Of a stretch of DNA of 64,000 nt, positions 12,710-25,258 are shown piece by piece. A program made the translations under genes and the position numbers. Source of the DNA: Serripes groenlandicus (lineage: Eukaryota > Mollusca > Bivalvia > Cardiida > Cardiidae); contig JASEVX010000003.1 in the NCBI GenBank assembly GCA_031761405.1, positions 148,834,555 through 148,898,554 on the forward strand, given 5' to 3'. The number at the start of each line of letters is the position of its first letter. Position 1 is the first letter of the stretch. The notes beneath the pieces were generated by a model. The model had not been told where the DNA came from and did no database searches. It was given only the letters and a program-made list of their open reading frames with translations.

Positions 12710-13244
12710 AGTGGAAGATTTTCCTTTCCCTGATAGAACATCATAATTGGAAGTAGCGGACAAACAATAAAAATTTAACATTGTTGAAAAAATTAAATAT
12801 TGCTCAAAATTGATGATTCTCCATTTCTTCCGAATTCCTCATTTACTATTTATATTGTTTTTGACTTCGCTGCTAAGATTTTCATATTTATATTTTCCCT
12901 TGATTAAATAACTTTCAATTTTTAAGCCATGCAGTTAAAAAGTTTCAAACCAGATGATGATGTAGCCGACTAATCTGTTTAACGGATGAGAGTCGTCTCA
13001 CAACTTTGATAACATCTGAGAGAAAGATTATAATGCATGAAATGTTTTTGATTATGTCTCTTTTATTACAGTTGAAAAATATGTAGGAAATGGAAAACAG
13101 GACTCTTTTTTTTAGAATTTTCTCTTTTTTTTCCATAAATTTTTTCAAAGTTGCCTGCTGCGTGAAATATTCTCTATATCAGGGAAAGATTCAAGGAAAG
13201 TGCCCAAGATATTTTTACAACTCCCTTAAAATGGTAGATCTACC

Positions 13245-13450
13245 TTAACCCTTTCCCTGATATAGACGCTTTTTGATGCCTCTGCAGCAGAAGGCTTTTT
13301 GAAAACATAGTGACAAAATTTCTCCTTTTGCAACAATGTTTTCCTCTTGTAGTCATAGATTATCCATTCAATTATAGAGTTTTTCTATTTTTTGACAAAA
13401 TATGTTCAAAGTCGTCTGCTGCAGAATTGTCGTATGAGGGAAAGGGTTAA
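13245..13450. mobile_element. TTAACCC MITE with the central hairpin deleted
   Basis: Both termini (TTAACCCTTTCCCTGATA / TGAGGGAAAGGGTTAA) are intact. The left half of the central palindrome is missing, so this is a deletion derivative. Confidence 0.85.
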
Positions 13451-14590
13451 AAAAAGATGTTGGACAAAATAAAATATATGTATGAATCTTGGCTATTAAC
13501 TGGCGTTAACAGAAGAGAATCAATTGCTTTTCTAAAGCAAAAATATGTTTTTGAAAATCATCCATTACGGAATATCCATTATTGACAAACTAAATGTGCC
13601 CTTGGTGTGAATGGATTCCTCACTAATGTTTCCATGGCAACCTTCAGTTAATCCTGTGGACAAAGTGCCAATTTGAGCTTAATAAGTGTAAAACTGGTAT
13701 GAAATCCAGGCAGATTGACTAGTTGTAATTGGCTTTGGCAAATGACCATGTTACGATGTTGAGATGTGACCATATTTGCACTTTTTGCTGGAGGCTTCAT
13801 GCTGACATGTGCCACCGTGACCCTATGCCTGAAAATAATTACCGTCCATTTCCGTTGAGACACAGTTTAATTGTATGAAGTAAGGCGAGACCCATGTCCA
13901 ACCATATTAATGATAATGGTGACATTTTGCCCTGTATAATTTTGTATATTTTCTTAATTGACAGTCTGACAGAATACTAAAGAGACTGAAATTCATTGGG
14001 GACAGAATGCCTTTGAGGTAAATAGGTTTCCTTTCTTCAAACTTAATTCAAGAACTGATAAAAAGTTCCAACATTTGAATCTCTAATTGAATCTTTGTCA
14101 TGGTAGATGCATGTTTTGATGAACCTTCAGCCATTGGTCTTAGAAACCAGCGATGGAGAAGGAGAATCTTGTAATGTGCTGGATTATATGTCAATCTGGC
14201 TGGCTTGAATTGTCAATGATTTTTGCAATGTTGGAAAAATGTATAACTGTGCTACTCTGTGAAAGGGCAATGACAAATCTAGAAATTGTAAACATATGAA
14301 GTGTTCAATTTCTGAATGAACTTTTGTACAATTTCTACAAATATGATTTATATTTTTAAATTTGTATACTTAACAAGTTGATCAAGCTTTAAGCATGTCA
14401 CTTCTTGAGACATACAAATTGTACCCTTCTCTGAGGGGTCCTAGTCATTGTTCTTGTCCATATGACCTTTTCTGCCTCTGCAACGGATGACTTTAGGAAA
14501 ACCAAAGCTAATAATTTCTTCTTTTTACACAATGTTTCCAGTTTTCCAGATGTTACATTTTCACATGATTCCAAGGAAGACAACTGTTAA
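13451..14590. other. Unassigned sequence
   Basis: Short open frames on the minus strand (13648-13863, 14398-14583) show no domain, splice context or codon signature. I do not call a gene. Confidence 0.4.
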
Positions 14591-14801
14591 TTAACCCCTT
14601 CCCACATACAACCAATGAGCAGAAGATATCACTTCGAAAACAAATAGGCGAAAATAGGGAATTCTCTATCAATGAAAGTATAAATTTAATATTGAATTGA
14701 ATTGAAAACATTGTGGTAAAAGAAGAAATGTTACCTTTTCCCACAATGTTTTCAAAAGTCGTCTGCAGGGGCCTCAGAATGTTACTGTATGTGGGGAAAG
14801 A
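14591..14801. mobile_element. TTAACCC MITE, diverged
   Basis: The left end is TTAACCCCTTCCCACATACA; the right end GTGGGGAAAGAATA has lost the TTAA. The arms keep AAAGTCGTCTGCAG. Confidence 0.75.
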
Positions 14802-15010
14802 ATATCCTATCATGTAAACAGAAGATGTCAAACAAATCTCCATCCATCACATTAGATCCTATTTTATCACCAGTTCAGCACATTCTTTTGATGGCTTCTT
14901 TTCTTTATAGTCAGCATGAGACTTTTACTGATTTGGGGAGATTTTGAAGACAAATTCAAAGCTTCGACCATGAGATTGGGAGAAATTGTTTATTTTGAAA
15001 TATGCTACCT

Positions 15011-15221
15011 TTAACCCTTTCCCCTATACGACAAATCTGCAATAGATGACTTTGAAAATGTCAAAATTATAATTGTAGATAGAATTACTTAAAAAAATGG
15101 AAATCATTGTGGCAAAAGAAGAAATTGCTCGTTTTGAGCAATTTCTCCTTTTGCCACAATGTTTTCAAAAGTCGTCTGCTGCAGAGACATCAGAAAGCGT
15201 CTATATTTGGGAAAGGGTTAA
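15011..15221. mobile_element. TTAACCC MITE, well preserved
   Basis: Both TTAA ends are present. The centre is AGAAATTGCTCG/GAGCAATTTCTCC around TTTT. Confidence 0.88.
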
Positions 15222-15298
15222 ATTAGGTACTGTTTTGCATGAAATTTGTTTACCTGAGTATAAATCCTGCATACCTTTGTGTGCTTTGATAACAATGA

Positions 15299-15533
15299 TT
15301 AGCCCTTTCCTACTTGTAAATATATTTTGATGCATGTGCAGCAAACAGCAATTGAAAACATTGTGACACTAGGAAAACATGCTAATAATGAGCAATTTCT
15401 CATTTTGCCACAACTTTTCAAATATATTCGATAAATAATTTATACTTTATTTTCCACAGATTTTCCACATCTTTTTGCCGATATGTTTTCAAAGTCGTTT
15501 GCTGCAAATTTGTCTAATATGAGATATGGTTAA
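15299..15533. mobile_element. TTAACCC-family MITE, diverged
   Basis: Left TTAGCCCTTTCC, right GAGATATGGTTAA. Arms and partial central palindrome are recognisable. Confidence 0.7.
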
Positions 15534-15639
15534 ATCTCTCCCTGATATAGACATCTTTTTAATGCAGCTTCGCAGATTGAGAAAAAGGCATATTAATGAA
15601 GATGATCTGTTTCTCCTTATCCAACAACATTTTCTCTTC

Positions 15640-16403
15640 TGTCTCAGCTATCCCTTTTCTATTTGTAAACACATTTTGACGCCTCTGCAGCAGACAACTT
15701 TTGAGAACATTGTGGCAAAAAAATTCCAACTTTACTCAATAATTATACTTTCTTTTTTAGCTCATCTAAGCACAAAGTGCTCAAGGTGAGTTATTGTGAT
15801 CGCCTTTTGTCCGTTAACATCTTCTCTCCAGTAACCAGTGGGTCAATTTGGATGAAACTTCACAGAAAGCATCCTTTTAATAATCTCACCAAAATTCCTT
15901 CAAATTTTTGGGATCCATGCAGAATTCTGGTTTCCATGGCAATGAAACAATAAAAACGTAAAATTCTTCTCCTCCCAAACTGGTTGGCAGATTTTCACAT
16001 AATTTTGTAGAAATGTTTCTTGGATGTTACCCTCTATCAGATTCCTTTAAGCCATGTTAATTGGTCAAAGAGAAAATGGCCGCCAGGGGGCGGGTTCTTA
16101 TTTGCATTATATGGCTATAGTGAAAACTTAATAAATCTTCTCCTCCGGAAGTGTCCAGCCAATTTTCAAATAATTTTGTAGAAATGTTCCTTAAGTGACC
16201 CTCTATTTGATTCCTTCAAGCCATGTTGATTGGTCTCAAAATATGGCCGCCAGGGGGCGGGGCTTATATGGCTAAAGTGAACAAAAATAAAATCAGGTGA
16301 GCACTCCAGGGCCATCATGGCCCTCTTGTTAAAGTATTTCCATATCTTCGTGTAGTTCTTTCAAAGTTGTCTGTTTCAGATTTGTTGTATGTGGGAAAGG
16401 GTT
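15640..16403. mobile_element. TTAACCC-family MITE split by a Helentron-like insertion
   Basis: MITE sequence (CCTCTGCAGCAGACAACTTT, then AATAATTATACTTTC) stops in a T run at 15758. It resumes at 16331 (AAAGTATTTCCATATCTT...) and ends GTGGGAAAGGGTTT. Confidence 0.75.
15759..16330 (+). mobile_element. Helentron-like AGCTCACC-family element nested in a MITE
   Basis: It starts AGCTCATCTAAGC with a nearby hairpin, carries two diverged internal units containing CCGCCAGGGGGCGG, and ends TCAGGTGAGC, then hairpin GGGCCAT/ATGGCCC, then CTCTTGTT. The GCTCAYCT/AGGTGAGC pair with a downstream 3' hairpin resembles the asymmetric terminal repeats of non-autonomous Helentrons. No coding frame. Confidence 0.65.
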
Positions 16404-16613
16404 TATACATACTTAACTTACATGTCTTTATTTCTGGACAGTTTTCTGATGCTAGTTGATTGGAAGTCTTCTTATGCTAGTTGATTGGAACCAGTTAAAA
16501 ACTACCACATCAGGTAATGGAAGGTAATTCTCTGGAAATGAAAGGCAGTGGTGACAGTACTAGAAGAGTAATGGCTCTCTGCATGAGCAGGTATACTATG
16601 ATTATCCTAATAA

Positions 16614-16750
16614 TTAACCCTTTCCCACATGCAAAAATGCTGATGCCTATGAAACAGACAACTTTTAAACAAATTGACAATAGGAGAAATTGCTTGTATT
16701 AAGCTCATATTAGTTCAAAGTCGACTGCTGCAGATTTGTTGTATGTGGGG
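16614..16750. mobile_element. TTAACCC MITE, internally shortened
   Basis: Left end TTAACCCTTTCCCACATGC; right end GTTGTATGTGGGG without TTAA. Part of the centre is missing. Confidence 0.75.
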
Positions 16751-17388
16751 TGGGGTGGGAATGTATTAACTACTGCCTGCATACAACAAATCTAGAGCAG
16801 ACAACTTTGACATCATCTGGGCAATAGTTTTCAAAAATCTTTCCATATGAAAGTACAAGAGAAAGTTGATGCAAGGCATCAATGTCGCCGGAAAAGACTG
16901 CATTGATTTATTTATGTATTCTTGACTTTCCTTAGTCTATTCAAACATTGGTAACGTTGAAATGAAAACATTTACTTATAAATTTTATATTCACCTATAC
17001 ATTAGGGTATCTATAAAAAATTAACGAAATGTGTACACATTTATCTTGGCTTAAATTTAATTTTGCTGTTGTTACTTATTTAAATAATAGTATTCATTCA
17101 TATAATTTCAATGTTTGTCAATCTTATTCGAATCACAAGGTAAATATCCTGGTATTGCTTTAAAGGGAGGTAATTTGAAGAAAACAAAAGTCTTCAAAAG
17201 GAGAAATATATCAGCATTACCGTCTACAGTTTAAATTGTTCTATTGTTTGTGGATTTAAAAATGTTCTTTTTTTCTTATTTCTACATGTACAACGAAATA
17301 TTGCGGCTTCTCTTTGACGCTTTGCGTCAAACATTCGTCTTGTACTTGTCTAAAATAAAATAATATCACTCGCTTTTTCATATCGAAA
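16751..17388. other. Unassigned AT-rich sequence
   Basis: A diverged MITE arm (about 16775-16860) is followed by AT-rich sequence with no gene seen. Confidence 0.4.
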
Positions 17389-17400
17389 TGCGCATGCGCG
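17389..17400. promoter_or_regulatory. NRF-1-like palindrome
   Basis: TGCGCATGCGCG matches the NRF-1 consensus half-sites. It is 8 bp upstream of the first ATG of the open frame at 17408. CpG-rich motifs are rare in this AT-rich region. Function is inferred only. Confidence 0.3.
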
Positions 17401-17407
17401 AAAATCG

Positions 17408-17764
17408 ATGTTAAAGGTCACGAACCTACACAACAGAATAGGGTCTATATTTAGCTTAGAAACAGTTCCTACTTTAGATATTCATGGATTAACATTATTA
17501 AATGAATTCTACACAAATCAAGACATCTCTTTGAACATGAAAACAACATTTAGTAAGTTAAAATTGCTATTAAAAGGAGAATCCGAAATTGACCTCAATG
17601 ATGACACATAAGAGTCTGCATTAGGGGGTGTTGGTTCACGTCTTGAAGGGACCACTTTTGTCTTCGTAAATAAGACAAAAAACTTAAATGCGAGTGAAAT
17701 AAAAAAAACTGCAAACATTAAAAAATCGGAATATTTATTTCATTTTAGATGTGTCATTTATTAG
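17408..17764 (+). pseudogene. Possible small coding relic with one in-frame stop
   Basis: A 67-codon frame from ATG 17408 ends at TAA 17609-17611. The same frame then stays open for 50 more codons to TAG 17762-17764. The peptide is non-repetitive (SKLKLLLKGESEIDLNDDT before the stop, ALGGVGSRLEGTTFVFVNK after it), unlike the low-complexity shadows elsewhere. An antisense open frame overlaps, so coding strand and reality are both uncertain. No family recognised. Confidence 0.25.
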
Positions 17765-17929
17765 TGTTCGTAAACAACCACAATTGTAATATGTTCAAAT
17801 CATCTAGATTTGTTTCTTTCTAATAATAAGCCGCCCTCCCATGTGATTTCCGAAAAGCTATTAAAAATAGAAGTCGCGGGCTTCTGCCCGGCGACTAATA
17901 ATTATTGTATAGAGTTGATACCATTTCCT

Positions 17930-18006
17930 GATTCAGCCACAATGTTTTCATAAGTCATCTGTGACAGATGCGTCAAAATGGGTCTGTTACATGTGGGAAA
18001 AGGTTA
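17930..18006. mobile_element. TTAACCC MITE right-arm fragment
   Basis: CCACAATGTTTTCATAAGTC through ATGTGGGAAAAGGTTAA. Confidence 0.65.
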
Positions 18007-18274
18007 ATTTGATTAACGATGGTATAATAGGTACCCCAAGTTGTCTCACTTCATTCATGGGCTATTATCCAATGTTAATGCTTGTGAATGATACCGGGCC
18101 ATGGCTATTGAATGGGATTGAAACTTAACCTAATAATATAGGTTTGAGTTACGCCAAAATACGATAGTTTGTAAACAACAGCGAATAATAATTTCCACCC
18201 CGTATCATCACTGTTAATCTCATGAATATAAATGATATGCCAAGATTCTCAAAGACCTTGATGCAACTCAATGA

Positions 18275-18587
18275 TTAACCCTTTTCCCTGCATCTGTTGA
18301 ATTGCATGATAAACCTACTGTAAATGATTTTAGTTGTTCGCTGCTGCAGATGTATGCCAATTTATATTCTCTATTTCAGAAAAGAGTAGAACAAACTTGC
18401 TCTGTTAACCCTTTCCCATATACAACAAATCTGCAGCAGACGACTTTGAAAACTTTTACGTAAAAATATAGAAAATCTCTATAAATGATGGTATAATTAC
18501 TGGAAAAATGCTCATTTTGTCACAAAGTTTTCACCATTTGTCTGCTGCATAGGTGTCAGAAAGCGTATGTATGAGGGAAAGGGTTAA
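18275..18587. mobile_element. Two TTAACCC MITEs
   Basis: A degraded copy (18275-18390) precedes a short copy with both TTAA ends (18405-18587), whose centre has lost one half of the palindrome. Confidence 0.8.
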
Positions 18588-19049
18588 AAGGCCTTAATTG
18601 TATTCTATAAAAGGATTATTCAGTCTCCAACATTACGCCAGAAATTTCCTCAAATCTGAGGAACGATAAACAGTTAGCTTTTAGGCTTATTGGTCATATC
18701 TGTATTGTACTGGTTTATGATTTCTTTTTTCAAGTAAAAAATATTTATAATTCAAACTTTTCGAAGAGTGTATTTGAAAGTTAAATTAATTGACTGGTTG
18801 GTCAATATATTGGAAATGGAAATCTTTGATGTCCCTGTGCAGCTTTGTAAGATAAGATCTTCTCTTACAAATTTAAGGGAAAACATTAACATTTTGGTAA
18901 CAGCTTAGATTTACTGTTTGATGAAATGTGCACCAAGATCGTTTTCATGAATTTAAGTGACAAAATCAATCAGTTATCTGATAAAGATGATGATGTTTTA
19001 ACATCTCTACTACCAAAGAATAAACATACTAAAAAATGTTTTCTCTTTC

Positions 19050-19471
19050 TTAACCCTTTCCCACATACAACAAATCTGGAGCAGACGACTTTGAAAACAT
19101 ACCTGAAATCTTTTAGAAACTCCCTTTAAATGAAAGTAAAATAATTGAATAGAGTTGAAAATCTGCAGCAGATGCCTTTTAACCCTTTCCCTCATACGAC
19201 AATTCTGCAGCAGACGACTTTGAACATATTTTGTCTACTAATAGACAATCTCTATAATTTTAGGTATATTTACTGAAAAGTGGAAAACATTGTGGCAAAA
19301 GGAGAAATTGCTTGTTTTGAGCAATTTCTTCTCTTGAGCAATTTCTTCTCTTGTCACAATGTTTTCAAGTTTTCAGTAAATATACCTAAAATTATAGAGA
19401 TTTTCCATATTTTTGAGTAGACCGTTTCAAAATCATCTGGTGCAGATTTGCTGTATGTGGGAAAGGGTTAA
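19050..19471. mobile_element. Truncated plus complete TTAACCC MITE in tandem
   Basis: The first copy (19050-19182) stops mid-element where the second begins (TTAACCC at 19179). The second ends GTGGGAAAGGGTTAA and has a duplicated GAGCAATTTCTTCTCTTG in its centre. Its arms carry an extra inverted copy of AACTTGAAAACATTGTG-type sequence. Confidence 0.82.
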
Positions 19472-21588
19472 TTTGAAATGAGGAAAGGGTTTATTGCCAA
19501 GGTGTAAAGTGTTTGTGACAATTCTTTTCTTTTCGGTCATAGAGGTTTTGTCAACTGATCGCCATTACACTGATGTTAATTGAGTCCACGGCTATTTGGG
19601 TATGCTCGTAAAAATTACCTGTCTTCTTCACAGGGTAGAATTCTTGTCCTCAACCTTTAAAAACACCCAACACCCGTAATTTAAGTATTCGGTTTCTGAC
19701 TTTTGCGTCGACACATCTGTACCGTTTTTTTACCAAGGAGATTTATATGCGAAATCTTTTGTTGCTATGGCATCTATAGAATGGTGCAGTATGGGTAATA
19801 AAATGCACTAAAATTGCATGTTGTCCTCCCTAAACAAATTGGTTAATTTATTTATTGAAGTTATGGGAATTCAGGTTGAATTGAAACATGCTCGCTAAAA
19901 TTGTATTTAATGAATGAATTCTAAAAAATACTGGAACTGAGGCAGTTACAATGAATATTGGATGTCTCTGTTTAATTTGCATATTTCATGTTTCAATTTT
20001 GAGGAGGGGGATGTAATTTAGTGTGTTTGTTTTATTGGAGTTTTATGCTATTTCAACATCATTTCTTTTAAATCATGACAACAGAATAGCTTTTCATGAT
20101 CCCTGGGTTAACAAACCAGTACTAAGCTAAGAAATGCACCTTGCCCAAGAGCACTCGACCATGATTATAGAGAAGGGGATTGAACCTGGGACACTCGGGT
20201 ATGTGAGAAAGGGTTAAGAGTAACACTGAAATGCTCTTACAGGATGGAAAACTTAACCAATTGCTTTTGACATGCCTTAAGGTTATATGTCTCTTACGGA
20301 AATGTTTTAGAGACTTTTTGATGTTCTCAAAAGACCATTCTTATGACCTCTAAAGAGCCTTTGTGATGCCAAATGTTGTATGTCAGATGATAAATGTTGC
20401 ATGCCCTATCTATTTTATTCCTTCTCTCTATCAATCACATGAAAAGAATAGTCCTGATAATTCTTCTGTAAGGCATGCACTTTCTGCTTACTCTTTCCCA
20501 AAAATACTTCTATTGAAATTCTCTCCACTGAAACTGTTTTAGTAACGGAATTGAATGCTGGAAAAAGTTAATCGGTACTTTTAAGACATAGAAAAATGAT
20601 ATTGTGGGCGAGATGGAAGTTGCTTATCACGGCCAATTCCTCTGTTCCCATTGATGCTTTGAAATGTCATCTGCTTCAGATACATCAAAATTCAGTTCTA
20701 TCAGAGAAAGGTTTATAGAAATGTGTAGAATGCTTTAATTGACAGGTAGTGTAAGATGTATGATGGGAAATATCACAGGACTGATCAGTGAGCTGGTTCC
20801 TGGCAACTATTGCTGATAAAATGGCTGTTTGGAACCTGATTTATTTAAGTGTATCGATGATCATACTGATCAGGTTATAGTATTGTCACAATATCAGATG
20901 TTGCCATAGTGATTCCAGTTGTACAAAGTTGGAGTTTGCAATTTAAAAGTAGGTAGGAGATTGCTTCCGAAATTGTAGGGGTTTTCCGATCAATCAAAAA
21001 ATATCTCCTGCAAGAAATGTCGAAATAAAAGACAATTTTACTGAAAGAAACAACTTGAAATCTTAAATAAAGAACTTTTTATAACATCTTCAGATCAAAA
21101 TTAATGAAGTTGCTCATTATAATGAATGAGCAATTTTATTTTTCAAAAAAAAATCCTCTCTTGCCTTGACATTAAAGACCTCAGTTGTATAGGTTTCTTA
21201 ATCTATTTTTTTGAAAGTCTATTTCGAAAACATTTGAGGAGAAATAATTTCTTTAAAATTAAAAGTTTAGTCTTGATTCAGTCCATTGCAGTCTAGAAAG
21301 TATCATACCTGTATATCTATTATGTTGTTGAATATCAAAGGTATTTTTTTAATGTTTTTTTGAAATTTGATAAGTCCTAAAATAATTTATCAGGAGATGA
21401 GTATAAACATTAGTGTTGGTCACATACAAGCCCAGTGATCCATATAGGTGTAGGTCCTGATGGATTTGTCTTGATGATGAAAGATGATCATGAATCAACC
21501 TGACTGTTGATACTTGTAATGGATATTGATGGATGATGGACCCCTCCAAACATTTACAACACACTCATGTATTAGTTAGTCATTGCAA
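19472..21588. other. Unassigned sequence
   Basis: No gene seen. Minus-strand GTGTCCCAGGTTCAATCCCC at about 20163-20182 is B-box-like and may belong to an old tRNA-derived SINE. A lone MITE right end (GTGAGAAAGGGTTAA) lies near 20204-20218. Confidence 0.4.
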
Positions 21589-22001
21589 TTAACCCTTTCC
21601 CACATACAACAAATCTGCAGCAGACGACTTTGAAAACATAAAGGCAAAAATGTGGAAAATAACTCTGCATAAAAGTTAACCCTATTTTCCCACATACAAC
21701 AAATCTGCAGCAGACAACTTTGAAAACATCTACTCAAGATATGTAAAATCTCTAGAAATGGTTGTACAATTACTGATTTTTTTTTCTTTTAATTGTCACA
21801 ATGTTTTCAAAAGTCATCAGCTGCAGTTGCGTCAAAATGTGTCTATAGGCGGGAAAGAGTTATTTATTTAAAAGAGTTGAAAACATGGTGGCAAAAGGCA
21901 AAATTGCTTGTTTTGAGCAATTTCTTCTTTTGTCGACATGTTTTCAAAAAGCTGTCTGTTGCACAAGCGTCAGAAAGCATTTATATGTGGGAAAGGGTTA
22001 A
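21589..22001. mobile_element. Nested/adjacent TTAACCC MITEs
   Basis: A left arm at 21589 is cut by a second left arm at 21678. A copy with a degenerate right end near 21870 is followed by another right half ending GTGGGAAAGGGTTAA at 22001. Confidence 0.8.
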
Positions 22002-22680
22002 CCATTAACCAGATACAATATTTTAAAAACATACAGACCCATCAGCAGTAGCAACTTGTGAATATATTTAGAAATGTACAAATTCTCGTTTTGCCACAAT
22101 GTTTTCAACTTTATTCAATCATTATAATTTCATATTTTGCCAAGATGTCTGCTGCAATTTTGTTGTATGTGGAAACTTTAACTATTTAAATATTTGTAAG
22201 CATAAAATTATGTGTTCATAATAAAGGTATTGGTTTTTGTTCTGATAGAATACTTCTTAACTTGCTATTACCGGATCAAAAATAGATTTGTGATTCAATG
22301 GTTTAATAAACATTGTTAAAATAAACCTCCAATATTGCTCATTATATTGTAATGTAGTATTATATGCACAAATTTGCATCTCCACCCAGTCAATTCAAAC
22401 TGCAAACACATCCATATTTGAAAAAGAATTTTGAAAGAAACAATCATAATTATTGTTTATATTGGCCGAGACACAGATGAACATAAAAATCTCATATGAA
22501 AAAACATAATCTAATTCTATAATGGGGTCAGGCACGTTTGATTAAAATCACTGCAGTAGTACAGTGATGTTATCATTACAAGATTGATTTGAAACCCCTT
22601 CTCTGTGATATACCACACAATAGAACATGGTTAGCAGGTATTAATTATAATATTTATTTTGACTGCATGAAATATGACAC
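22002..22680. other. Unassigned sequence with a MITE remnant
   Basis: A diverged MITE body lies at about 22030-22190. The rest shows nothing recognisable. Confidence 0.4.
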
Positions 22681-22932
22681 GAGCCATTCCACAAGAAAAT
22701 CAACATTATGGACTCTGCATAATGTATCGACCCAGATCAGCCTGTGCAGTCCATGCAGGCTATTCAGGGCTGACACATATTGTCTCGGGGGGATAGAAGT
22801 ATAGAGTAATGATTCCTGAATCAGAAAATCAACAGGAGGCGAAAAGTGTCTGTCCGGGTTAGCCTGCTTAGTCTGATCCGGGTCGATACATTATGCAGAG
22901 TCTACAATGTTGGTTTTCTCGCGGAACGGCTC
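22681..22932. mobile_element. 252-bp palindromic MITE with ~65-bp inverted repeats
   Basis: The left end GAGCCATTCCACAAGAAAA pairs with the right end TTTTCTCGCGGAACGGCTC; pairing continues through GACTCTGCATAATGTATCGA on both sides. ACAC flanks both ends (22677-22680, 22933-22936). The core has CAGCCTGTGCAGTCCATGCA. It is different from the TTAACCC family and encodes nothing. Confidence 0.85.
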
Positions 22933-22953
22933 ACACTATGAAATTCTATTGAC

Positions 22954-23160
22954 TTCAACCCTTTCATTGATTGAACCAACTTTTTATTGTCTGCGACAAA
23001 CATCTTTTGAAAACATTATGGAAAAAGGAGACATTGCTCTTGAAGACAATAGTTTTACAATATGTTACATAAATTTGAAACTATACTTTCAGAAGACAAG
23101 ATTATTGTTTAAAGTCTTATTTTTTAGCGTAGATATTTTCAATTTTGAAGAGTCTAAATA
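22954..23160. mobile_element. Degraded TTAACCC-family MITE
   Basis: TCAACCCTTTCATTGATTGA, then TTTTGAAAACATTATGGAAA; the right terminus is lost. Confidence 0.5.
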
Positions 23161-23498
23161 AATGCGCTGTGAGGTTATGGGTTGGATGGATTTTAACCTG
23201 ATGTTATCTTGGCTACATTGCAGTTTAGTTTGAATTCTGCACGCCCTTTCTGTCAACAGTTAGGCATTAAAATATGGGGTCCATTTTCTGTTTATTAAGG
23301 ACCTGTCATACCAAGTAAAGAAACTCATTTATTCATAAAATGCAAAATGTGCATTTATACTTTTCAAAGCCATTTAAAACTATATTTTTCTTGATATCAA
23401 TATCAAAATTATTTTTTTGAGAATAAATAAGAGTCAAACTTGCACCATTAAATATTTTGAAGCCATTTTTCCAGTTTTGACAAATGCATTCAATTTTT

Positions 23499-23820
23499 AA
23501 CGAATTATTTTTTCTCAAAAAATAATACTGTTAACGCGATCGTGTTTTTTTCCGGAAGTCACGGTTAAACTACACTTCCGCTTAGAATACACATTCGCTG
23601 CACCTAAATAGTCCTAGTATTTTTTCGATATTAAAATGACTTCTACGTGTTATTTCAATACAGTGAAGTCATAATTATACTATCGAATCATCATAGATAA
23701 TCAATTTTCTAGAACATATCAAATTAACAGTACGCGCATATATATTTCATTTGTCTGCAGGTACGTATAAGGCACGAGTATGAATTTTAGTCGTATGCCC
23801 ATTCACTAGAAGTCGACCCC
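23499..23820. repeat. Dispersed repeat, copy 1 (pair with 27793-28118)
   Basis: It opens with a hairpin (TTATTTTTT/AAAAAATAA) and continues TTAACGCGATCGTGTT, CACTTCCGCTTAGAATACAC and so on. The second copy is highly similar by eye over about 320 bp. Both begin right after a T run. No coding potential. Confidence 0.8.
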
Positions 23821-23889
23821 ACACTGTATAGAACAATGTTAATCTCACAAATATGCCACTACGCAGAGCTAATTATAGATCATGGTTTA

Positions 23890-24406
23890 TAGGGGTGACT
23901 ATTGAGCCCAAAAATCACTATTGCGATAGTATTGATTTTCAGAAAGTACCATTGCAATAGTTAAACTATTGCACAACTAATATTGTGATGCATTGCAATA
24001 CTATTGCTTTTATTGAACTTTAAAAAAATAACTATTCTGAAGTCTAATTACAAGGAATAAAAGTATCAAAAAGAGCATTTTATTGTTTATCTTTTATTTA
24101 AAAACTTAAAAAGAAACCCTTTGCTCTCAAAAAGAACTTAATTTTCCAGCTTACACATAAATAAGAACATTTATCACTTTTCAGGCAACAAAATTTGTTA
24201 ACAGACACTTAAGTAACATGGTCTTTTTCTAAGAAATAAAAGCATATCTGCATATTTAGATTCAATGTACTACATGAACCGATACTACCGATAGTTCCAA
24301 CCACTATTGCGATAGTTATTGATCTTCAGTTTTACAATCGATGCATTACTATTGCCCTTGTCACTATTGCAATATATCGATAGTTTGAACTATCGCTACA
24401 GCCCTA
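23890..24406. mobile_element. hAT MITE (517 bp) with 8-bp target duplication
   Basis: The termini TAGGGGTGACTATTG and CTATCGCTACAGCCCTA are imperfect inverted repeats. ATGGTTTA is duplicated exactly at 23882-23889 and 24407-24414. Many subterminal CTATTGCRATAG palindromes lie near both ends, a plausible transposase-binding pattern. No open frame. Confidence 0.85.
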
Positions 24407-24474
24407 ATGGTTTACATACGCGCGCATTCAGTTAGCTTAATATATATACGAAAGTAACGCTCATACGTTGTATC

Positions 24475-24560
24475 AAAGTACCGTGGTGTAATGCAGAGCG
24501 TGTAGAACTTCTAAGCACGGACTATTTATGGACGCGAGTTCGGGTCCCAATTTGAACTGT
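24475..24560 (+). repeat. tRNA-like SINE head with poly(T)
   Basis: GTGGTGTAATGCAGAGCGTG resembles an A-box region and GCGAGTTCGGGTCCC a B-box. A T run follows at 24560-24578. Without a clear 3' tail or target duplication this is tentative. Confidence 0.35.
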
Positions 24561-25258
24561 TCTTTTTTTTTTTTTTTAATTCTTATTTTATGCGATTTTT
24601 TAAACATTATAGATTTATAATAATTAATTCACTCGCATGAAACATAGTTATAATATAAGCCGAAATCCTGGATCCGCGAACATGGTGACGAAAACAAATC
24701 AAACTAACAATGTAAATCTCACAAATATGCCATGGGTGTTTTGACAGACTTTACGCAGAGCTCAGTGAAAGAGTTAGTGTGCATGTTAAACGCTCGCATC
24801 GCCGTTGAAATGCTACATTTACTAAAACTGTCAACTGATAAAAAAAATCTCTGGACAAAAATATTAATAATAATAAAATAGACTAAATTGTGCAATAGCA
24901 TGATCAATTGCATTCATAAATTTGATTTTACAATACATGTTCAAAATAATTCGTTACCAGTACTTTCTGTACTTTGATATTCTATCACTTTGCAGTTCAC
25001 AAATTTGAAAAAGTACATTTCCTACACAGGGAAAAAATTAATCCTTCCAACTTGTAGATGCAAAATGACAGATCTGATTTTTTTTTGACAAAGCTCATAG
25101 AGAAATGACTCCTTTTGTTGCAATGTTTTAAAATCAGTTCAATAAATATACTTTAATTCATATAGATTTTCAAAATATTTTGCCTTGTTGTTTTCAATGT
25201 TTAAATGCTGCAGATTAAATCTATGTTGACAAGAGTTCAATGGAGAGACAGATTGTTG

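Noticed and set aside
17865..17900. GC-rich hairpin (GTCGCGGGC/GCCCGGCGAC)
   Set aside because: A single imperfect stem with no repeat copies or flanking duplication; not enough to call a feature.
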